NCBI GenBank assembly: GCA_045636065.1
Contig: JAZTWW010000032.1
Span: 1-17,280 of the forward strand
Direction: 5' to 3'
Origin: RGIG5050 sp045636065
GTDB taxonomy: Bacteria > Verrucomicrobiota > Kiritimatiellia > RFP12 > UBA1067
Length of the DNA stretch: 17,280 nucleotides
The notes below the pieces were generated by a model, which had not been told where the DNA came from, did not search any database, and saw nothing but the letters and a program-made list of their open reading frames with translations. A program made the translations under genes and the position numbers. Below, piece after piece: positions 1 to 5,359 of the stretch (its first letter is position 1; each line of letters opens with the position of its first letter).

Positions 1-164
1 AGAGACGATGCCGATCCCGAAATGGGATTGACATCCGGCTTGCCAATTGATTGGCTAACTGTCCGTTTCAATTTATTCGATACACTTTCCCGCCGAACGC
101 CGCATATTGTACTACACTTCGCGGGCATCTTCAAGCACAAATTCGCCGCATGTCGATTTTTGTG
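1..164. other. Left-edge region with no supported gene
   Basis: No reading frame here has both a credible start with a ribosome binding site and protein-like content. The frames that are open run on into the palindrome cluster and translate it as low-complexity sequence. One frame (beginning at position 2) ends in a stop at 29-31 and could be the last codons of a gene lying to the left, but ten codons are too few to tell. A TTGACA at 28-33 has no matching -10 hexamer at the right distance, so no promoter is called. Confidence 0.5.
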
Positions 165-170
165 CAATAT

Positions 171-323
171 GGAGACTGTCCCCAGTTCTCCAAATCGAAT
201 TTTGCGCAATATGGGGACAGTCCCCAGTTCTCTATTTTGGAGACTGTCCCCAGTTCCTCCTGTTCTCCTTGCGCTATGTGGGGACAGTCCCCAGGTCTCA
301 AGCAGGAGATGGGGACAGTCCCC
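171..323. repeat. Cluster 1 of the GGGGAC-GTCCCC palindrome (five copies)
   Basis: Five copies of a 13-bp palindrome with an unpaired centre base lie at 171-183, 213-225, 239-251, 280-292 and 311-323. Copies 2, 4 and 5 read GGGGACAGTCCCC and are perfect palindromes around the central A. Copies 1 and 3 read GGAGACTGTCCCC and carry one arm mismatch. Several copies share flanks: TGCGCAATAT or a variant before, and CAGTTCTC after, so the repeat unit is longer than the palindrome. Spacing is irregular (40, 26, 41 and 31 bp between starts). The same 13-mer recurs four times at 2893-2980. The role is unknown. Candidates are a REP-like mobile repeat, a site for a dimeric DNA-binding protein, or small RNA hairpins. 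Confidence 0.85.
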
Positions 324-330
324 GTGTTGC

Positions 331-388
331 CGCGCCGCACGGTCGCAAAGTACCGCGACTAGCTCAGCATCCCCTCTCGCCGCCAAGC
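331..388 (+). pseudogene. Inverted, decayed copy of the 3' end of rpoN
   Basis: This 58-bp stretch matches the reverse complement of 3001-3058, the last codons and stop of rpoN, at 55 of 58 positions. Read on the plus strand it encodes RRTVAKYRD, the core of the sigma-54 RpoN box. An in-frame TAG (360-362) then replaces the CAG codon of rpoN. The other two differences change GGC to AGC and the stop TAA to CAA. All three differences are transitions. Similarity stops abruptly at 331, seven bases after the last palindrome of cluster 1, and no other part of rpoN is seen nearby. It cannot encode a working protein. It could be a remnant of a second rpoN copy, a copied fragment carried with the repeat family, or a recombination site. 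Confidence 0.8.
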
Positions 389-420
389 GTCGCGAGGGCG
401 TGTTTTGCGGTACGGAATTG

Positions 421-449
421 TTGTCTTTTGTCAAGTTATATGATATAAT
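421..449 (+). promoter_or_regulatory. Sigma70-type promoter of the thiamine operon
   Basis: TTGTCT (421-426) and TATAAT (444-449) are separated by exactly 17 bp. Transcription would start near 456, at the 5' edge of the riboswitch P1 stem, which is where a riboswitch-controlled transcript should begin. The -10 matches consensus; the -35 matches four of six bases. A TTGTCA at 428-433 is only 10 bp from the -10 and is not a usable -35. Confidence 0.75.
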
Positions 450-457
450 ACTTGAAC

Positions 458-543
458 TTTCCGGGGTGCTCCTTGCTGCATGGTGCGGCTTGGGGCTGAG
501 AACAGACCCGCTAACCTGATCAGGGTAATTCCTGCGGAGGAAA
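458..543 (+). promoter_or_regulatory. TPP riboswitch (THI element)
   Basis: The conserved TPP-aptamer strings are present in order: GGGGTGC at 463-469, GGCTGAGA at about 494-501, ACCCGCTAACCTGATC from about 506, then GGGTAATTCCTGCGGAGG up to 540. UUUCC at 458-462 can pair with GGAAA at 539-543 to close P1. The 3' side of P1 therefore includes part of the Shine-Dalgarno sequence GGAGG (536-540) of thiD. Ligand binding would close the stem and hide the ribosome binding site, which points to translational control. No separate expression platform or U-tract terminator lies between aptamer and start codon. Thiamine pyrophosphate would repress the thiD-thi4-thiE operon. Confidence 0.93.
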
Positions 544-545
544 AC

Positions 546-1376
546 ATGGAAGAGAGCAAAGAAGGCGTGTTTGGGCCGTGCGCCCTTACGGTGGCCGGGA
601 GCGATTCCGGCGGCAACGCGGGCGTCCAGGCCGATCTGCGGACGTTCCACGCATACAAGGTGCACGGCTGCACCGTTTTCGCCGCGATGACGGCGCAGAA
701 CCCAAGGGGCGTTACGGCGATCCATCCGCTTCCGCCCGCGTTCATCAAGGCGCAGCTTGATGCAGTCCTCTCGATGTACGCGATAAAGGCGCTCAAGACC
801 GGGATGCTCGCGGATTCCGCGGCGATAGAGGCGATAGCGGCAAAGCTCGCGGCATATCCGCTCATCGCCAAAGTCGTCGATCCGGTGATGGTCGCCACAA
901 GCGGCGCAAGGCTTATAGAGGACGGCGCGATCGCAACGCTCAAAAGCCGCCTCCTGCCGCTTGCCACAGTCATCACCCCGAACATCCCCGAGGCGGAGGC
1001 CCTTTCCGGGATGAGGATATCCTCGCGCGCCGATGTGCGCGAGGCCGCGAAGCGCCTCCATGGCGAGTTCGGATGCGCAGTCGTGGTAAAGGGCGGCCAT
1101 GCCGTCGGGGACATGGAGGAGGCCGAGGATACGCTCTTCGACGGCAGCTCGTTCCATACGGCGACGCTCCCCTGGGTGGCGGATCCCGTCTCCACGCACG
1201 GGACGGGATGCTCGCTCTCCGCCGCACTGGCGGCCGAGCTTGCGCTCGGGGCCGGGCTTGAAGAGGCGTTCAAGGGCGCGAAGGAGTGCGTCCACCAGGC
1301 GATAGCAAATTCGTATTGGGTGGGCGAAGGCTGCGGAGTCCTTGGCTGGACAAGCCCCACAAGGGGCGCGCGCTGA
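546..1376 (+). CDS. thiD: Hydroxymethylpyrimidine/phosphomethylpyrimidine kinase ThiD
   Basis: This cytoplasmic kinase phosphorylates hydroxymethylpyrimidine and then its monophosphate, giving the pyrimidine half of thiamine. The 276-residue product is of normal family length. It has the N-terminal substrate loop AGSDSGGNAG (17-26), DPVM (112-115), TPN (144-146), VKGGH (181-185) and the ribokinase-fold anion-hole and catalytic motif HGTGCSLSAALA (218-229). The loop reads GGN where GGG is commoner. The start is the ATG at 546, preceded by GGAGG at 536-540. An in-frame ATG at 480 lies inside the riboswitch aptamer and is rejected. It is the first gene of the operon and 36 bp separate it from thi4. 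Identification is from motifs and operon context, and both agree. Confidence 0.95.
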   Translation: MEESKEGVFGPCALTVAGSDSGGNAGVQADLRTFHAYKVHGCTVFAAMTAQNPRGVTAIHPLPPAFIKAQLDAVLSMYAIKALKTGMLADSAAIEAIAAKLAAYPLIAKVVDPVMVATSGARLIEDGAIATLKSRLLPLATVITPNIPEAEALSGMRISSRADVREAAKRLHGEFGCAVVVKGGHAVGDMEEAEDTLFDGSSFHTATLPWVADPVSTHGTGCSLSAALAAELALGAGLEEAFKGAKECVHQAIANSYWVGEGCGVLGWTSPTRGAR

Positions 1377-1412
1377 AACGAAAAGGTTTTGAAAAAGAAG
1401 GAGGACATCAAG

Positions 1413-2192
1413 ATGGAAGTAATGGAAGAGACAATCTCAGGAGCGATCGTCCGGAGCTATTTCAAAAAGCTCGAAAGCAACCTCGCCGTTGATGTGGCGA
1501 TAGTGGGCGCAGGGCCGTCGGGGCTTGTGGCCGCGCGCGATCTCGCCCTTGCGGGATACAAGGTCGCCATGTTCGAGTCGAAGCTCGCCCCTGGCGGCGG
1601 AACGTGGGGCGGCGGGATGCTCATGAACGAGGTTGTCGTCCAGAACGACGCTGCGGAGATACTTCACGAATTCGGCATCACGACCGTTCCAGTAGATGGG
1701 ACGTACCACACCGTCGATTCGGTCGAGATGGCCTCCGGGCTCATCTTCGGCGCGAGGAAAGCTGGCGCAGTCATATTCAACGCCGTGAAGGTCGAGGACA
1801 TCGTGATCCATGATGGAGTCGTCTGCGGAGTCGTCATAAACTGGAACCCCGTAGCGAGGCTTGAGATGCATGTCGATCCGATCGTCGTCATGACGCGCGC
1901 GCTGATCGACGGAACCGGGCACCCGAGCGAGATCGTCAACAAGGCGGTCAACAAGGCCGGGGTGAAGATCGACTCCCCGACGGGCGGCATTCTCGGCGAG
2001 AAGCCCATGTGGATGGCCGACGGCGAAAGGACGACGATTGACAACACCAAGCGCCTCTACCCCGGGCTTTACGCCTCAGGCATGGCTGCGAACAATACGC
2101 AGGGCGGCTTCCGCATGGGGCCGATATTCGGCGGAATGTTCAAGAGCGGCAGGAAGATCGCGAAGATCATCATGGAGGATCTCGGCAAGTGA
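1413..2192 (+). CDS. thi4: Thi4-family thiazole synthase (prokaryotic type)
   Basis: This protein makes the thiazole half of thiamine from NAD and glycine, replacing the ThiG/ThiH/ThiS route. The 259-residue product opens with a Rossmann nucleotide site, GAGPSG (32-37), followed by GGGTWGGGM (61-69), GVVINW (139-144) and DGTGH (166-170); a glycine-rich TQGGFRMGP motif lies near 229-237. The active-site cysteine of yeast and plant Thi4, which gives up its sulfur, is absent. The only cysteine is C138 in a different region, and the motif ends in GH as in archaeal enzymes. This predicts a catalytic enzyme using free sulfide, typical of anaerobes. The start at ATG 1413 has AAGGAGG at 1398-1404. 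A TTG at 1389 is upstream of that site and is rejected. Its stop overlaps the thiE start by 4 nt. Confidence 0.92.
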   Translation: MEVMEETISGAIVRSYFKKLESNLAVDVAIVGAGPSGLVAARDLALAGYKVAMFESKLAPGGGTWGGGMLMNEVVVQNDAAEILHEFGITTVPVDGTYHTVDSVEMASGLIFGARKAGAVIFNAVKVEDIVIHDGVVCGVVINWNPVARLEMHVDPIVVMTRALIDGTGHPSEIVNKAVNKAGVKIDSPTGGILGEKPMWMADGERTTIDNTKRLYPGLYASGMAANNTQGGFRMGPIFGGMFKSGRKIAKIIMEDLGK

Positions 2193-2809
2193 AGGATTTC
2201 GGCCTCTATCCCGTCATAACCGATCCCGTTGCGGGCTACGCGAAATGCGCCGAGGCTGCGGTGCGCGCCGGCGTGAAGATCATCCAGCTCAGGATGAAGC
2301 ACGCCGCGCGCGCGCAGATTGTCGAGACCGCGCTTGAGATGCGCCGCATAACGCGCGGCTCGGGTACGCTTTTCATCGTGAACGACGATCCCTCGATAGC
2401 GGCCGAGGTTGAGGCCGATGGGGTCCATGTCGGTCAGGACGACATGAAACCCTCGGAGGTGCGAATGCTTTTCCCGGAGCTCAGGATCGTCGGGCTTTCG
2501 ACGCACAATCCGGCCCAGACGGAGGCCTCGCGCGCCGAGCCGATAGACTATATCGGAGTGGGGCCGGTCTATGCGACGCCCACAAAAGACATCCCCGATC
2601 CCACCCTTGGGCTTGAGACCATGGCGCGGATGATCTCCCTTGCCGCACATCCATGCGTGGCGATAGGCGGGATCGATCTCGAACGCCTCCCTGGCGTCAT
2701 ACGTTCTGGAGCGCGGACCTTCGGCGTTGTGCGGGCGATCTGCCGCAACCCCGATCCCTATTCTGCCATCCGCGAAATCCAGCGCATCGCCGCCGAAGCC
2801 ATGGCTTAG
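2189..2809 (+). CDS. thiE: Thiamine-phosphate synthase ThiE
   Basis: ThiE joins the pyrimidine diphosphate and thiazole phosphate to give thiamine monophosphate. The 206-residue TIM-barrel protein has every hallmark motif: GLYPVITD (5-12), QLRMK (33-37), NDD (65-67), DGVHVGQDD (77-85), STHN (104-107), GPVYATPTK (125-133), AIGGI (158-162) and a phosphate-binding GVVRAI near 179-184. It starts at GTG 2189, sharing GTGA with the stop of thi4, so the two are probably translationally coupled. It closes the operon. No thiC (pyrimidine synthesis), thiM or thiL lies in the window, so pyrimidine supply must come from elsewhere in the genome or from salvage. Confidence 0.95.
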   Translation: MKDFGLYPVITDPVAGYAKCAEAAVRAGVKIIQLRMKHAARAQIVETALEMRRITRGSGTLFIVNDDPSIAAEVEADGVHVGQDDMKPSEVRMLFPELRIVGLSTHNPAQTEASRAEPIDYIGVGPVYATPTKDIPDPTLGLETMARMISLAAHPCVAIGGIDLERLPGVIRSGARTFGVVRAICRNPDPYSAIREIQRIAAEAMA

Positions 2810-2881
2810 CCCCTCTCGCTAGTTCTCCGCCCATTCCCAGCCCTATCGTCTCAATCCCGCTTTCGAATTCCCAGCCCACTC

Positions 2882-2987
2882 ATTGGAGGATAGGAGACTG
2901 TCCCCAATTGGAGAATAGGAGACTGTCCCCAATTGGAGAATGGGAGACTGTCCCCAGTTGGAGGATGGGAGACTGTCCCCAGTTGGA
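2882..2987. repeat. Cluster 2: 25-bp tandem repeat carrying the same palindrome
   Basis: Four head-to-tail units of exactly 25 bp lie at 2882-2906, 2907-2931, 2932-2956 and 2957-2981, with six bases of a fifth. Each unit has the form RTTGGAGRATRGGAGACTGT followed by CCCCA. The 13-mer GGAGACTGTCCCC falls at 2893, 2918, 2943 and 2968. Neighbouring units differ at only one or two positions. The array sits in the 193-bp gap between the converging 3' ends of thiE and rpoN, a typical site for palindromic intergenic repeats. On the minus strand, the sense of rpoN, each copy reads GGGGACAGTCTCC and could form a small hairpin with one G-U pair. A role in transcript ending or mRNA stability is possible but unproven. 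Confidence 0.93.
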
Positions 2988-3002
2988 TACACACAGGGGG
3001 GC

Positions 3003-4511
3003 TTAGCGGCGAGAGGGGATGCCGAGCTGGTCGCGGTACTTTGCGACCGTGCGGCGCGCGATCATAAAGCCTTCCGAGGAGAGGATATCCGCGAGCTTCT
3101 GGTCGGAATAGGGCTTCCCGCGCGGCTCGGACGCGACAAGCGCCTTGAGCCTGTCCTGGACCGTCTTCTGCGAGACGCTCGCACCGTCCGCCGTCTTGAG
3201 CGCGCCCGCAAAAAGAGACCGCATCTCGACCACACCCCTCGGCGACGACATCCACTTGCCGTTCACCGCCCGGCTTACGGTCGATTCGTCAAGCCCAAGC
3301 CTCTCGGCTATCGAGCGCATCGTAAGGGGGTTGAGATTCTCGCTCCTTTTAAGCAGCCATTCCCCCTGCACGGCCGCTATCTCGCGCGCCACGCGCAATA
3401 TCGTGACGTCGCGGTTGGCGAGCGCATCCCTGAGCGCCTCGGCCTCCGCCACCTTCGCCTTGGCATAGTCGCGCGCCTCCTTGAGCTCGCGGTATCTCGG
3501 CGAACTTTCATCCGGGAGCGGCCGCGCCAGGATGTCGAGATACGCGCGCCTTATGCGGATCTCAGGGACGTCGCGCGAATCCACGGAAACCTTCGCCTTG
3601 CCGTCCGCCCCTTCGCTCACATGCACCTCGGGCCTTACATACATGGCCGACCTCGGCGAAAACGCCCTTCCAGGCGCCGGATCAAGCGTCTTTACAAGGG
3701 CCAGCACATCCTTCATGTCCTCCGGCGAAAGCCCGAGATCGCGCATCACCTCCGAAGAGCGCCCGGATGCGATATCGCCGAGGCGCGCTATCACATCAGC
3801 CGCCTCCTTCTCAAGATGCGACCCCTTGAGCCTGTCGAGCTGCGAAAGGAAGCACTCCTCAAGGCTCGTCGATCCGCACCCTTCCGGATCGAACGAGCGG
3901 ATCACGGCAAGAACGCGCCTCAAATCGGACTCGCTCCTCCCGGTAACCATCTCAAGATCGGCAAAGGGAAGCCGCCTTACTCCGCCTGAATCGACCTCGC
4001 CGAAATACCCGTCATCGTCGATATGGCCTATCAGTTTGAGCGCGAGCGCCGAATCGGCCGCATCAAGCCCCGCAAGCGGAACCTGCGAGGCGAGATGTTC
4101 GGCAAGGCTCTCCGTAGCCCGCTGCGAATCGAAGAACCTGTCGCGCCTCTCGCGCGCCTCCTCGTCCACACCGGCGAAATTGTCGCTATCGGGAACATCG
4201 TAGTCGTCCAGGCCGGCGCGCGCGCTTTCAAGCTCCTCGACAAGGTCCGGCTCGTGCGCATCCTCGTCTTCGTTCGGCTCCTCGGCTGCGGTGCGATCCT
4301 CCATCCCGTCGTCGTTCGCCTGGCTCTCCGCCGCCTCGATCGATTCCGCCCTGTCGCCGAAGTCCTCTATCGCCGGATTCGAGGCGGCGATGGAGGCAAG
4401 CTCCGTGCGCAGATCCTGAAGCGGCAGGTTCAGGAGCCTCAGCGACTGCTGCGCCTTGGCGCTCATCGCCAGAGTCTGGCGTTGAACCTGGCTATGGCCT
4501 AAACCCTGCAT
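3003..4511 (-). CDS. rpoN: RNA polymerase sigma-54 factor RpoN
   Basis: Sigma-54 directs RNA polymerase to -24/-12 promoters that need an ATP-driven activator. The 502-residue protein has all three regions. Region I at 8-50 is glutamine- and leucine-rich (QRQTLAMSAKAQQSLRLLNL). Region II (about 50-115) is strongly acidic. The core-binding part includes FDPEGCGSTSLEEC (208-220) and LDPAPGRAF (276-284). The helix-turn-helix, SIAERLGLDESTVSRAVNGK, spans about 400-419. The DNA-contacting RpoN box ARRTVAKYRDQLGIPSRR forms residues 485-502, the very C-terminus. Start ATG 4511 has AGGTG about 10 nt upstream. No activator gene is seen nearby. Its last 58 bp (through the stop) are duplicated in inverted orientation at 331-388. 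Confidence 0.95.
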   Translation of the reverse strand: MQGLGHSQVQRQTLAMSAKAQQSLRLLNLPLQDLRTELASIAASNPAIEDFGDRAESIEAAESQANDDGMEDRTAAEEPNEDEDAHEPDLVEELESARAGLDDYDVPDSDNFAGVDEEARERRDRFFDSQRATESLAEHLASQVPLAGLDAADSALALKLIGHIDDDGYFGEVDSGGVRRLPFADLEMVTGRSESDLRRVLAVIRSFDPEGCGSTSLEECFLSQLDRLKGSHLEKEAADVIARLGDIASGRSSEVMRDLGLSPEDMKDVLALVKTLDPAPGRAFSPRSAMYVRPEVHVSEGADGKAKVSVDSRDVPEIRIRRAYLDILARPLPDESSPRYRELKEARDYAKAKVAEAEALRDALANRDVTILRVAREIAAVQGEWLLKRSENLNPLTMRSIAERLGLDESTVSRAVNGKWMSSPRGVVEMRSLFAGALKTADGASVSQKTVQDRLKALVASEPRGKPYSDQKLADILSSEGFMIARRTVAKYRDQLGIPSRR

Positions 4512-4565
4512 CCTACCGCTTCACCTGCAACATGACGGCTCTTGCTCCGCCGCGACGGCAACCGC

Positions 4566-4829
4566 CTACTCCCCGGATCCCGGCCACTCGACCTTCAGCT
4601 CCTGCGCGGCTGCGATAGCGACGCATCCAGCCTCCCAGCCGGATGTAAAAGCGGTAGTCCCCTTGGGCGAGTAGTCGTTGTACGGCGATCCCTGAGTCCA
4701 ATGGGCATCCGTCAGCGGCGCGACTACGAAGTTGGTGACATTGTCGGCGGTATAGGTCTCAGCATTTGCGCAGGCGATCCCAAGCGCAAGCGTTGCGGTA
4801 AAAAGGCTGGCTAAAGCGTTGCTATGCAT
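4566..4829 (-). pseudogene. Truncated C10-family (streptopain-like) peptidase with signal peptide
   Basis: The 87-residue product begins with a clear secretion signal (1-23, hydrophobic core ALASLFTATLALGI, cleavage after ANA). It then shows the N-terminal part of a C10 cysteine-peptidase domain: HWTQGSPYNDYSP (43-55) and AGCVAIAAAQ (67-76), where C69 aligns with the catalytic cysteine, then EWPGSG before a TAG. Family members continue for a few hundred more residues, including the catalytic histidine, and none of that follows. The gene is therefore broken or has lost its 3' part. The start at 4829 is chosen because GAGGTG lies at 4834-4839; an ATG at 4859 would lengthen the signal without a binding site. 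rpoN begins 54 bp beyond the stop. It could still be expressed as a short secreted peptide. Confidence 0.7.
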
Positions 4830-4871
4830 AATACACCTCGAACTGTTCTGCAGTCTCATGGTTTAAGGGAT

Positions 4872-4900
4872 ATTCTAGCATATTTCACCGTGGATTGAAA
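4872..4900 (-). promoter_or_regulatory. Promoter of the truncated C10 peptidase (possibly also rpoN)
   Basis: On the minus strand, TTTCAA (4895-4900) and TAGAAT (4872-4877) are 17 bp apart. The -10 is extended by TG one base upstream (TGCTAGAAT). Transcription would begin near 4865, leaving a leader of about 35 nt before the start at 4829. No stronger promoter is seen directly before rpoN, so this may be what drives rpoN through the remnant. Confidence 0.55.
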
Positions 4901-5242
4901 GTTTGAGTTTGGATTTTTCTCGCTCCGCAAGGGGCGACGGCCGCTTCCAATGGACGGCTGGGGGAGGCGCAGTTTGTAGTAGCACGCTGCGCAATGCTCC
5001 TCGTCCGTGACCCTCACCTCCGGTTGTTTTTCGCGCTCCCATCCCTTAAGGACGATTGGGTCGCGCAAAAAAACAATCCTCGGTGTTTCCCGGACGAGGA
5101 CATTGCCTCCGCTTGCGCTCCGCGCTAAACTGCTGCCTTTATGCGGCTTGGGAGGAAAGCGGCAGCACCCTTGCTCCGCTCGTTTGGGGTTATGGAGGCA
5201 TAGACGGGGAAGCGAGAAGATTCCACCTGCAAATTCTCAACC
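4901..5242. other. Intergenic region without a supported gene
   Basis: No convincing coding region is seen. A minus-strand frame of 70 codons (4856-5068) covers the left part, but it overlaps the peptidase promoter, lacks a ribosome binding site and matches no family I know. A hairpin can form from TGCTGCC (5131-5137) with GGCAGCA (5161-5167), extended by TTT/AAA with a two-base bulge. It is not followed by a T-run and so is not a typical terminator. Composition is mixed, with short tracts such as CTCCGCTCGT that resemble degraded intergenic sequence. Confidence 0.5.
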
Positions 5243-5338
5243 CATTCATCGACTTTATCGCTTAAATCCCTTCCTCGAAATCACAGTCCATTCATCGGAT
5301 TTATCGCTTTTATCGCGTTTATCGCTTACATCCCTTCT
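5243..5338. repeat. Imperfect repeat built on TTTATCGC, downstream of speB
   Basis: Two imperfect units, 5243-5274 and 5289-5338, share CATTCATCG, then a TTTATCGCTT block, then ATCCCTTC. The second unit has TTTATCGC three times (about 5300-5325) where the first has it once. Read on the minus strand, the sense of the speB transcript, it is AAGGGAT.TAAGCGATAAA followed by CGATGAATGG. It lies between the end of the polyamine operon and unannotated sequence. No function can be assigned. Confidence 0.65.
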
Positions 5339-5359
5339 TAAACCAATCCCCCTCGAATT

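Noticed and set aside
28..57. TTGACA promoter near the left edge
   Set aside because: No -10-like hexamer occurs 16-18 bp downstream and no gene follows.
22..519. Open frames through the left palindrome cluster, with repeated TVPSS/GDSPQ strings
   Set aside because: The repeated peptide comes from translating the 13-bp palindromes; no ribosome binding site or family similarity supports them.
431..1411. 326-codon minus-strand open frame opposite thiD
   Set aside because: It runs through the riboswitch and thiD in antisense and has a serine/alanine-rich shadow composition.
171..2987. CRISPR array
   Set aside because: The repeat units are 13-25 bp with either no unique spacers (cluster 2 is strictly tandem) or irregular short gaps (cluster 1), and no cas genes are present.
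2653..3006. Open frame from inside thiE through the 25-bp array
   Set aside because: It is out of frame with thiE and then translates the tandem repeat; no independent start signal.
2940..3989. 349-codon plus-strand open frame opposite rpoN
   Set aside because: It begins inside the 25-bp tandem repeat and continues antisense to rpoN, with arginine-rich shadow composition.
4856..5068. 70-codon minus-strand frame left of the TTTATCGC repeat
   Set aside because: It overlaps the predicted C10 peptidase promoter, has no Shine-Dalgarno and matches no family I recognise. The strings CAACYYK and SIGSGRRPL look mildly protein-like, so it could be a gene fragment, but the support is too weak.
5131..5167. 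Rho-independent terminator
   Set aside because: The stem is good but the loop is long and no T-run follows on either strand.
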